A DNA stretch of 11,797 nucleotides from Sphingomicrobium sp. (GTDB taxonomy: Bacteria; Pseudomonadota; Alphaproteobacteria; Sphingomonadales; Sphingomonadaceae): assembly GCA_030146725.1 (NCBI GenBank), contig JASLBJ010000212.1, positions 1-11,797 of the forward strand, given 5' to 3'. The translations under genes and the position numbers were made by a program. The notes under the pieces are model-generated. The model ran no database searches and had not been told where the DNA came from. It saw nothing but the letters and a program-made list of their open reading frames with translations. Positions 1 to 5,854 of the stretch are shown here, in pieces. Position 1 is the first letter of the stretch. Every line of letters begins with the position of its first letter.

Positions 1-399
1 CTCTATGCCCGCGAAATCTCGCCGGGGCTGAAGCTCGCGGGAACGCTGGCCTGGGGCCGCAAGTCGATCGAGCATCATGGCGACTGGCAGAACGACGACG
101 CGTATGTGGCCGAGCTCGGCCTCAAGCGCGGGGGCTGGACTCTGTTCACCCGTGGCGAGATTACGGAGAACCGTGAGCTCGTCGAACAGGAGGAAGGTGA
201 GGATGGCGAGCACGGGGAAGCGTTCCGGGTGGGCAAGATCTCGATCGGCGCAGTGCGCGATGTCCAGGTCGCCAGCCACGTCTCGATCGGCGTCGGCGGG
301 CTGCTCGCGGTCAACTTCGTGCCCGCTGCACTGGCGCCCCTCTATGGCGGCAACAATCCTCTTGGTGCTATGGGCTTCGTGCGGCTGAAGCTCCACTGA
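1..399 (+). CDS. Outer-membrane beta-barrel protein, C-terminal part (5' end outside window)
   Basis: Frame 1 is open from the first base to TGA at 397-399, so the gene starts before the window and 132 C-terminal residues are visible. The sequence alternates polar and hydrophobic residues in short strands (for example LKLAGTLAWGR and HVSIGVGGLLAVNFVP), as in transmembrane beta strands, with an acidic loop (EQEEGEDGEHGEAF) between strands. The ending, with YGG, a Phe-Val strand and a final Leu-Lys-Leu-His, resembles barrel proteins usually annotated as hypothetical, some of them beside metal-resistance genes; that likeness is from memory. Substrate and function cannot be stated. A GTG at 106-108 and an ATG at 77 in another frame are not real starts, because the reading frame is coding-like from base 1. 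The tRNA promoter begins directly after the stop codon. Confidence 0.75.
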   Translation, partial: LYAREISPGLKLAGTLAWGRKSIEHHGDWQNDDAYVAELGLKRGGWTLFTRGEITENRELVEQEEGEDGEHGEAFRVGKISIGAVRDVQVASHVSIGVGGLLAVNFVPAALAPLYGGNNPLGAMGFVRLKLH

Positions 400-428
400 T
401 TGACTAGCGGGAGGTGAGCCAGCATATG
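400..428 (+). promoter_or_regulatory. Sigma-70-type promoter for tRNA-Glu
   Basis: A -35 box TTGACT (400-405) and a -10 box CATATG (423-428) are separated by exactly 17 bases. Transcription would start near 435, about ten bases before the mature tRNA 5' end at 445. The -35 box begins on the base after the upstream TGA stop (397-399), so almost no space is wasted. The match to the -35 consensus is 5/6; the -10 is weaker. Confidence 0.7.
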
Positions 429-444
429 GCCGCCTTCCGCAAGC

Positions 445-519
445 GGCCCCTTCGTCTAGCGGTTAGGACGTCGCCCTCTCACGGCGAAAACACGAGTTCG
501 ATTCTCGTAGGGGTCACCA
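445..519 (+). tRNA. tRNA-Glu (anticodon CUC), CCA encoded
   Basis: The sequence folds as a complete cloverleaf. Acceptor strands GGCCCCT (445-451) and AGGGGTC (509-515) pair over seven positions with one G-U. The anticodon stem TCGCC/GGCGA (471-475, 483-487) carries a seven-base loop with anticodon CTC at 478-480, reading GAG. The T stem ACGAG/CTCGT flanks TTCGATT. The discriminator is A (516) and CCA (517-519) is encoded in the gene. The opening TTCGTCTAG around the D arm is typical of bacterial glutamate tRNAs. It has its own upstream promoter and faces the convergent wecB gene. Confidence 0.95.
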
Positions 520-545
520 GTTCGTGCGGATCTTGCCGCGCGGAT

Positions 546-571
546 GACTGGAATGGCCCGTTCCGATCGTC
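546..571. terminator. Possible bidirectional hairpin between tRNA-Glu and wecB
   Basis: GGAATG (550-555) can pair with CGTTCC (559-564) around a three-base loop, with one G-U pair, and a looser outer GAC/GTC pairing may extend it. It lies between the tRNA 3' end and the convergent wecB stop (570-572), where a terminator is expected. There is no clear T tract on either strand, so this is only a candidate. Confidence 0.25.
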
Positions 572-1712
572 AGCAACGAGCGGTGGTGGGCCAGCCTGAC
601 TGCGGCAGCGATCGCCCTGCCGCGCTCCCGTCGACCCACTGCTCGAGGATTCGGGCCATCCGCGGACCCGCACGTCCGTCACCGTAGGGCAGGGAGGGCG
701 TGGCCATCACCGCGCGCGCAACCGGATCGGCGAGCACGGCGCGCACCTCGGCGACGATCCGCTTGGGATCGGTGCCGATCAGCCGCATGTTGCCGGTTGC
801 AATGGCTTCCGGCCGTTCGGTCTTGTCGCGCAGCACGAGCAGCGGGACCCCAAGAGCCGGCGCCTCCTCCTGCACGCCGCCGGAATCGCTCAGCATCAGG
901 TCGCATGCCAGCATCCGGGTCACCAGCTCGGCATGGCTGCAGGGAGGCAGCAGTGCGATCCCACGCGCTCCCCCAAGCATTTTCTCCATGCAGCCGGCGA
1001 CGAAAGGGTTGGGGTGCAGCAGCACGTCGATCGCCAGGTCGCCGTCGCGGGCAAGCGCACGAAGCGCCGCGCCAATCGACTTCAGCCCGTGCTGCCAGCT
1101 CTCCCGTCGATGGCAGGTGACGAGCAGGCGCAGCATACCGCCGTCCTGCACGCTCGTCGGCCCCAGCCCGGCCTTGGTTGCGAGCAGCGCGTCGATCCCG
1201 CTGTTGCCAGTGACGAAGATCGTCCCGGGCACCCCTTCGGCCCGCAGATTGTCGGCCGCAAGCTCGGTCGGCGCGAACAGCAGGTCGGCGTGCGCGTCGA
1301 TCGCGGTGCGATACTCCTCCTCCGGCCACGGCATCGCGGGATCATGGGTCCGCAAGCCGGCTTCGACATGAGCGACCGGAACGTCGGCCGCGAACCCAGC
1401 CAGGGCACCGCCAAGTGCACTCGACGTGTCGCCCTGAACGACCAGCAGGCTTGGGGGATCGCGCAGCAACTGCGGCAGCAGTGTTTGCGTGACCGATTTG
1501 ACGTGAAGATGCGGATCGGGGAGCCCGGGACAGTGCAGCTCGACCATGTCGAACCCGCCAAGCCCATGGTCGGCGGCGTCAAGGGTGGGATGCTGACCGG
1601 TAAGGATCAGTGCCGGGCGTGCGCCTCGAGCGGCAAGCGCGTGCGCGACCGGAGCGAGCTTGATGGCTTCGGGTCTGGTTCCGATGACCAGCCGGATGTC
1701 GGCAAATTGCAG
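570..1712 (-). CDS. wecB: UDP-N-acetylglucosamine 2-epimerase (non-hydrolysing), apparent CTG start
   Basis: Cytoplasmic enzyme interconverting UDP-GlcNAc and UDP-ManNAc for surface polysaccharide synthesis. From the CTG at 1710-1712 the product has 380 residues, the normal family length. Visible motifs are GTRPEAIKLAP (residues 11-21), QGDTS with Asp95, HVEAGLRT with Glu117, WPEEE with Glu131, CHRRESW, and SDSGGVQEEAP near the UDP-binding site. Asp95, Glu117 and Glu131 carry the same numbers as the catalytic acids of E. coli WecB. The first ATG (1545-1547) would delete the GTRPEAIK motif, and there is no ATG, GTG or TTG between that motif and the in-frame stop at 1749-1751. The CTG is preceded by AGGGGGA (1722-1716 on the minus strand). 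A second CTG at 1689-1691 has no ribosome site. A disrupted start cannot be excluded. No other surface-polysaccharide genes are nearby, so the pathway it feeds is unknown. Confidence 0.85.
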   Translation of the reverse strand: MQFADIRLVIGTRPEAIKLAPVAHALAARGARPALILTGQHPTLDAADHGLGGFDMVELHCPGLPDPHLHVKSVTQTLLPQLLRDPPSLLVVQGDTSSALGGALAGFAADVPVAHVEAGLRTHDPAMPWPEEEYRTAIDAHADLLFAPTELAADNLRAEGVPGTIFVTGNSGIDALLATKAGLGPTSVQDGGMLRLLVTCHRRESWQHGLKSIGAALRALARDGDLAIDVLLHPNPFVAGCMEKMLGGARGIALLPPCSHAELVTRMLACDLMLSDSGGVQEEAPALGVPLLVLRDKTERPEAIATGNMRLIGTDPKRIVAEVRAVLADPVARAVMATPSLPYGDGRAGPRMARILEQWVDGSAAGRSLPQSGWPTTARC

Positions 1713-1747
1713 CTGTCCCCCTACTTCGGCCGGAGCAACCTGACCCC

Positions 1748-1753
1748 ATTATG
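1748..1753 (-). promoter_or_regulatory. Possible -10 element upstream of wecB
   Basis: The minus strand reads CATAAT in the 72-base gap between the NDUFS4-type gene and wecB. It would place a transcript start about 30 bases before the CTG start and its Shine-Dalgarno sequence. No recognisable -35 box lies at 16-18 bases, so this is a weak candidate; the gene may instead be read from upstream. Confidence 0.2.
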
Positions 1754-1784
1754 GATCAAGTGCAAGCAAGAAAGCGCGGTGACC

Positions 1785-2066
1785 CTAGCGGAAATTGTCC
1801 GCGTAGGCCTGAAGCTTAAGCCGGACGGGCTTGGCAGGAACCATGTGATAGTCGAGCCCGTGGCGCTCCGCATAAGCGATTGCCGCGTCGCTGCTCTCGA
1901 AGGTCATGCGCACCTGTGCGTTGGTGTCGCCGGAGCCGTTCCACCCGGTCAGGGGATCCGGGCGCATCGGCTCGTCGCGCTCGAATTCGAGCAGCCAGCG
2001 GCCCGAATTGGCCTTGCCCGACTGGGTCGTCTTGCGATCGAGTTCCACGATGCGTGCGCTGGTCAT
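1785..2066 (-). CDS. NDUFS4-family (ETC complex I) subunit
   Basis: This 93-residue protein matches the NDUFS4 accessory subunit family of respiratory complex I, found in alphaproteobacteria and mitochondria. It would act at the peripheral arm of NADH:quinone oxidoreductase on the cytoplasmic side of the membrane. Family hallmarks visible are the opening MTSARI, QSGKANSGRWLLEFE, the core DPLTGWNGSGDT, the phrase AIAYAERHGLDY and the C-terminal YADNF. The ATG at 2064-2066 is chosen because family homology begins there; a longer frame from a TTG at 2121-2123 would add residues encoded by the 22-bp repeat. The ribosome site is weak. It lies 106 bases downstream of the DUF2061 gene and 72 bases upstream of wecB, all on the same strand. 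It is not beside nuo genes here, which is usual for this accessory subunit. Confidence 0.88.
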   Translation of the reverse strand: MTSARIVELDRKTTQSGKANSGRWLLEFERDEPMRPDPLTGWNGSGDTNAQVRMTFESSDAAIAYAERHGLDYHMVPAKPVRLKLQAYADNFR

Positions 2067-2098
2067 CTGGCGTGGGTGGCAAAGACCCGCATGCAAAT

Positions 2099-2182
2099 CA
2101 AGCTGTTCAGGCGGGCAAAGCAAGCTGGTCAGTCGGGCAAATCAAGCTGGTCAGTCGGGCAAATCAAGCTGGTCAGGCGGGG
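2099..2182. repeat. 22-bp tandem repeat, about 3.8 copies
   Basis: Copies start at 2099, 2121, 2143 and 2165 with a strict 22-base period. Copies 2 and 3 are identical; copy 1 differs at three positions (T for G, G for T, and a final G for T), and copy 4 diverges after 18 bases. The core on the plus strand is CAAGCTGGTCAGTCGGGCAA. The array fills the gap between the DUF2061 gene and the NDUFS4-type gene, and the DUF2061 stop codon (2173-2175) lies inside copy 4. Because 22 is not a multiple of three the array is unlikely to be conserved as protein. There are no spacers, so it is not CRISPR. Confidence 0.9.
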
Positions 2183-2454
2183 AGGGTTTGGCCAGCCGGT
2201 GCCTCGACGGGGCGGTCGGCGAGCGTCCGGCGCCACAATTTCTCGTGGAAGAAGAAGGCCACCGCGTTGACGCACGGCTCGACCAGCGCGATGCCGCCGG
2301 CGATCTTGATCGACCCGGTAAATGCATAGGCGACGCTGAAACCGATCACCAGGTGGATCGCAAGATAGCTGATCGTCTTGAGCAGATCGACGTGCGTGTG
2401 GATGGTCTTCAGACACATGATGCGCGAACGCAGCGGCGCGGCCATCGGTTGCAT
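2173..2454 (-). CDS. DUF2061-family small membrane protein
   Basis: The product is a 93-residue inner-membrane protein of the DUF2061 family, whose function is unknown. The centre reads KTISYLAIHLVIGFSVAYAF, followed by a Thr-Gly-Ser turn, a second hydrophobic stretch, and the family signature VEPCVNAVAFFFHEKLW; together these give two membrane segments. The ATG at 2452-2454 is preferred because GAGAG lies about eight bases before it; ATGs at 2443-2445 and 2416-2418 and a TTG at 2482-2484 are alternatives. The C-terminus (after the HEKLWRR segment) is Pro/Ala-rich and the TGA stop falls in the 22-bp repeat, so repeat expansion may have shaped the end of the protein. It starts 39 bases after the phospholipase D stop, suggesting cotranscription. 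Confidence 0.8.
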   Translation of the reverse strand: MQPMAAPLRSRIMCLKTIHTHVDLLKTISYLAIHLVIGFSVAYAFTGSIKIAGGIALVEPCVNAVAFFFHEKLWRRTLADRPVEAPAGQTLPA

Positions 2455-2493
2455 CGCTACTCTCGGCCCAATTGCACGACCCAACAGTACAGC

Positions 2494-3939
2494 CTAGCGG
2501 GCCCGGACCGAGCGCATTCCGGCAAGCAGCCCCGGCCGGGCAATCGCCTCGAACTGCTCGCCCGAGCTTTCGGGATCGAGCACCTCATTGTCCGCCAGCG
2601 CCTGCTCGATAGCATTGGGCGTTTCGGGCTCGAACGGCTGCAACGTGCGTCCGGTACCGCGCAGGCGCTCGATCGTCGTCACCAGCGATCCGGTCTCCTC
2701 CAGCATCGTCGCGACCGCCTCGGGCGTTACGCCGAGATGCTCGGCCATCAGGTCACAGCGGATCGCCGCAATCCTCGCGCCGGCCTCCTGGTTCGCTTCA
2801 CGCCCGCTTTCGATCATTACGTCGCACTCGCTGTCGAGACCCATCGAGCGATTGTTCATGTTTGCCGATCCAACGCGCAACTGCTCGTCGTCGACGATCG
2901 TCACCTTGGAGTGCACGTAGATGTCTGCGCCCCCGGCGGTGACCGGCGTGTAGAGCCGGAACCGGCCGTTGCGGTCGGCTTTGGCGACCTGGCGGAGCAT
3001 GCGCGCGCGCGCCGGGCTCATCACCTCCTCTTCGAGCCAGCCGTCGACCGTCTTGGGATTGACGATCACGAACTCGGGCCCGTCGGGTTCGGCCAGGCGC
3101 TTGCAGATCGCCTGGGTGATCACGCGCGAGGCGAAGAACTGGTTCTCGGCATAGACGAAACGCCGCGCCCCAAGGATCGAGTCGAGGAACAGCGCTTCGA
3201 TCTCGCGCACCGCGTCGAGCTCGCCATGGCCGCCGCGGGTGCGGGCGATGCCGACGTCGACATCGTGGAATGCCGGCTCGATGTCCTCCGGCCACAACTC
3301 GCTATCGGTCTCGGGCGGGGCGATCGGGGTTCCGCCCGCAACCTTCCAGCGAAACCGGGCAAGATCGCCAAGCGCTCGCGCCGCATCGCCGTCGAGCGTC
3401 ATCGTGGCATCGTGCCACGGCTGATAGCGCCGCAACGTCGTCGGCCGGCGGCGGCCCGGATCGTCGTCGCAGTGGTCGCGCGTGTCCCAGCGGGCGGCGG
3501 TCATGTCGATCCCGCCGCAAAAGGCGAGCCGGTCGTCGATGACGAGGATCTTGTGGTGATGGCTCGCGCCGGTCGGATGGGCGCCGTCGAGCTTGAAGTG
3601 GATCTGCTTGCTCGCCGCCCATCGGGCAAGCCGGAACACGGTTGTCCCGCGGCCAAGGAGCTTGATCGCGCCAAGGTCCCACTTGAGCATATGGATCTGG
3701 AGCCCGGGTGACTGGTGCGGCAGCCAGCCGACGAAGTCGCCAAGCTCGGTCGGGGCGCCGTCATCGGCCTCGCGATCAAGGCAGATGCGCGTATCGAAGT
3801 CCCAGCCGATCATCAGGATCTGCGACTTGGCCTTCATCATCGCCTTGCGCGCGACGCGGAAGTAATTGGCTGCATCGACGATCAGCGCCGCGCGATGAGC
3901 CCGTTCGATGCGCCAGCAGTTGCGGCCAATCTCAAGCAT
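2494..3939 (-). CDS. Phospholipase D / cardiolipin synthase-like protein with two HKD motifs
   Basis: The 481-residue product belongs to the phospholipase D superfamily, which moves phosphatidyl groups through a phospho-histidine intermediate. Both HxKxxxxD motifs are intact: HHKILVID (His128, Lys130, Asp135) and HSKVTIVD (His343, Lys345, Asp350). Each is followed by the usual downstream residues (CGGID after the first and VGSANMNNRSMGLDSE after the second). There is no signal peptide or clear membrane segment, so it is probably cytoplasmic or membrane-associated, closer to the PLD1/2-like bacterial group than to membrane-anchored cardiolipin synthases. Whether it hydrolyses phospholipids or makes cardiolipin cannot be decided from sequence alone. 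The ATG at 3937-3939 follows a GGAGG on the minus strand at somewhat long spacing. It diverges from the phosphatidylcholine synthase gene. Confidence 0.88.
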   Translation of the reverse strand: MLEIGRNCWRIERAHRAALIVDAANYFRVARKAMMKAKSQILMIGWDFDTRICLDREADDGAPTELGDFVGWLPHQSPGLQIHMLKWDLGAIKLLGRGTTVFRLARWAASKQIHFKLDGAHPTGASHHHKILVIDDRLAFCGGIDMTAARWDTRDHCDDDPGRRRPTTLRRYQPWHDATMTLDGDAARALGDLARFRWKVAGGTPIAPPETDSELWPEDIEPAFHDVDVGIARTRGGHGELDAVREIEALFLDSILGARRFVYAENQFFASRVITQAICKRLAEPDGPEFVIVNPKTVDGWLEEEVMSPARARMLRQVAKADRNGRFRLYTPVTAGGADIYVHSKVTIVDDEQLRVGSANMNNRSMGLDSECDVMIESGREANQEAGARIAAIRCDLMAEHLGVTPEAVATMLEETGSLVTTIERLRGTGRTLQPFEPETPNAIEQALADNEVLDPESSGEQFEAIARPGLLAGMRSVRAR

Positions 3940-4057
3940 GCTGAGGTCCGCCTCCGCCGATCGTTGATGATGGTTCTACAACGCGGCTCGGCCGTGGCGG
4001 TTTCGCCCCCGAAACGGCAATCGGAACGCAGCGCTCAATCCTGTCGTTGGCCCGTGC
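3940..4057. promoter_or_regulatory. Divergent intergenic region between PLD gene and pcs
   Basis: These 118 bases separate the starts of two divergent phospholipid genes, so both promoters should lie here, though I could not assign convincing -35/-10 pairs. A perfect six-base inverted repeat GTTTCG/CGAAAC with a CCCC loop sits at 4000-4015, near the middle, and could be an operator or a small hairpin. Confidence 0.4.
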
Positions 4058-4789
4058 ATGAATGCTCCCGAGCCATCCACCCGCGGCCAGCGGGCGCTTG
4101 CCTGGGCGGTTCACCTGTTCACCGCCAGCGGAGCGGTGCTTGCGGTGCTGGCGCTGGCGGCGGTCGAAGCGGGTCGTTGGCATCAGGCCCTTGCATGGCT
4201 GTTCGTCGCGCTGGTCGTCGATGGGGTCGATGGCAGCATGGCCCGAGCTGCCCGAGTCAAGCAGCTCGCCGGCCGGGTGGACGGCGACACGCTCGACCTG
4301 GTGATCGACTATCTGAACTATGTGTTCGTGCCCGCCATGTTCCTGTGGCGAGCGGGGCTGGTGCCCGAGCCGCTCGCGGTGCCGCTCGCGGGGCTGATCG
4401 TCCTGTCCTCGCTCTACACCTTCGCCCGCCGCGACATGAAAACGCCCGACGGCTACTTTCGCGGCTTCCCGGCGCTGTGGAACGTGGTCGCACTTTACCT
4501 CTTCGTGACCCAGCCCGGGCCGGCGATCGGCGCCGCAGTGGTGGTCGCGCTGGCGGTCCTGACTTTCGCCCCGGTGCACTTCGTCCATCCGTTCAGGGTT
4601 CGCGACTACGGCCGCTTGCTGCCGGTGCTGGCGATCGCCTGGGCGGTGGCCACCGTGGCTTTGCTGACGCCGCTGCCGGAAGGCACCTTGCGCTCGGCGC
4701 TGCTGGCCGCCTCGACCGCAAGCGCGATTCTGCTGGTCCTGCTTGGCCTGCTGCGAACGGTTCGGGGAGAGCGGAACCGGCCGGCCTAA
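4058..4789 (+). CDS. pcs: Phosphatidylcholine synthase (CDP-diacylglycerol-choline O-phosphatidyltransferase)
   Basis: This integral membrane enzyme condenses choline with CDP-diacylglycerol to give phosphatidylcholine and CMP, the one-step route of host-associated and some free-living alphaproteobacteria. The 243-residue protein has about eight hydrophobic segments. The CDP-alcohol phosphotransferase signature near residues 50-85 takes the form characteristic of Pcs: VDGVDGSMAR, then RVDGDTLDLVIDYLNYVFVP, which carries the conserved aspartates. Downstream, RRDMKTPDGYFRGFPALWN matches the Pcs-specific region. The ATG at 4058 gives the expected N-terminus; no strong Shine-Dalgarno sequence is visible before it. 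The gene diverges from a phospholipase D gene, and its TAA (4787-4789) overlaps the stop of the convergent polyprenyl synthase gene. An alternative CDP-alcohol transferase activity is possible but less likely given the motif form. Confidence 0.88.
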   Translation: MNAPEPSTRGQRALAWAVHLFTASGAVLAVLALAAVEAGRWHQALAWLFVALVVDGVDGSMARAARVKQLAGRVDGDTLDLVIDYLNYVFVPAMFLWRAGLVPEPLAVPLAGLIVLSSLYTFARRDMKTPDGYFRGFPALWNVVALYLFVTQPGPAIGAAVVVALAVLTFAPVHFVHPFRVRDYGRLLPVLAIAWAVATVALLTPLPEGTLRSALLAASTASAILLVLLGLLRTVRGERNRPA

Positions 4790-5799
4790 TACGCGCGCGA
4801 GACGGCGAACTCGGCCGCCTCGACCAGCGCCGCTTTGGCCGCGCCGTCGGGAAAACACGCCAGGGCATCGATCGCCTGGCGGCCATGCTGGCGGGCGCGC
4901 TCGATCGTATCGGCCAGTGCTCCGGTCGAGCGGACGAGCGCGATTGCGCGCGCAAGATCGCCGTCGTCGTTCCGCTCGCCTTTTATTGCCGATGCCAAGA
5001 AGGCGCGGTCGTCGGCCGAGCTGCGCGCATAGCCAAGGATCAGCGGCAGGGTCATCTTGCCGTCGCGGAAGTCGTCGCCGACACCCTTGCCCATCGTTTC
5101 CGCGTCCGACGCATAGTCGATCACGTCGTCGATCAGCTGGAAGGCGATGCCCAGATGCCGGCCGTAGCGGTCGAGCGCGATTTCCTTGGCCTCGTCCGCC
5201 TCCGCGATCACCGGCGCGATCCGACAGGCGGCGGCGAACAAGGCGGCGGTCTTGGCGGAGATGATCGCGAGGTACAGTTCCTCGTCGGTGTCGACCCGCC
5301 GCTGGGCGGTCAATTGCTCGACCTCGCCTTCCGCGATCACGGCCGAGGCGCTGCTGAGGATCTTGAGCACCTTGAGGCTGCCGTCCTCGACCATCAGTTC
5401 GAACGCGCGGCTGAACAGGAAATCGCCGACCAGGACGCTGGCGGGATTGCCCCAGATCACATTGGCGGTGCGACGACCGCGGCGAAGGTTGGAGCTGTCG
5501 ACGACATCGTCGTGGAGCAGGGTCGCGGTGTGGATGAACTCGACTGCGGCGGCGAGCTTGTGGTGGCGGGTCCCGGGATAGCCGAGAAGGCTTGCGCAGG
5601 CGAGCGTCAGCATCGGCCGCATGCGCTTGCCGCCGCCCGCGATCAGATGGCCGGCAAGCTCGGGGATCAGCACGACCTTGCTCTGCATCCGCGCGAGGAT
5701 CACGGCATTGACCCCGTTCATGCTTGCGGCGGTGAGCGCCAGCAGCGGCGAGAGCGAAGGCGCACCCGAGGGTCGCAGTGGCTGGACGGAAGCGATCAC
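4786..5799 (-). CDS. ispB: Long-chain trans-polyprenyl diphosphate synthase (octa-/decaprenyl)
   Basis: This enzyme adds isopentenyl diphosphate units to build the ubiquinone side chain. The 337-residue product shows GGGKRMRP (55-62), the first aspartate motif DDVVD (97-101) after HTATLLH, GDFLFSRAF, the phrase VIAEGEVEQL, and the second aspartate motif DDVID (224-228) followed by GKGVGDDFRDGK. The absence of bulky aromatic residues just before the first motif fits a long product; sphingomonads normally use Q-10, so decaprenyl is likely, but chain length is inferred. The GTG at 5797-5799 is chosen because family similarity (LALTAASMNGVNAVI) extends upstream of the next ATG; a longer frame reaching 6087 runs into the kinase gene in another frame. 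No Shine-Dalgarno sequence precedes the GTG. The gene is 55 bases downstream of the kinase stop on the same strand. Confidence 0.92.
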   Translation of the reverse strand: MIASVQPLRPSGAPSLSPLLALTAASMNGVNAVILARMQSKVVLIPELAGHLIAGGGKRMRPMLTLACASLLGYPGTRHHKLAAAVEFIHTATLLHDDVVDSSNLRRGRRTANVIWGNPASVLVGDFLFSRAFELMVEDGSLKVLKILSSASAVIAEGEVEQLTAQRRVDTDEELYLAIISAKTAALFAAACRIAPVIAEADEAKEIALDRYGRHLGIAFQLIDDVIDYASDAETMGKGVGDDFRDGKMTLPLILGYARSSADDRAFLASAIKGERNDDGDLARAIALVRSTGALADTIERARQHGRQAIDALACFPDGAAKAALVEAAEFAVSRAY

Positions 5800-5801
5800 G
5801 G

Positions 5802-5814
5802 TGCGGGCACTATA
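5802..5814 (-). promoter_or_regulatory. Possible -10 box giving a leaderless polyprenyl synthase mRNA
   Basis: The minus strand reads TATAGT at 5814-5809, ending nine bases before the GTG start. A transcript starting at usual spacing would have a leader of only a few bases, consistent with the lack of a ribosome site. No good -35 box is seen, so this is tentative. Confidence 0.25.
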
Positions 5815-5854
5815 TGCTGGAGCGTGGAAATCCCACCCCGCCCGAAGGGAAATA

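Noticed and set aside
445..519. tRNA-Glu as an integration site
   Set aside because: No integrase, no partial tRNA duplicate and no mobile genes are present downstream; wecB follows directly.
2099..2182. CRISPR-like array
   Set aside because: The 22-base units are directly adjacent with no unique spacers and no cas genes are near.
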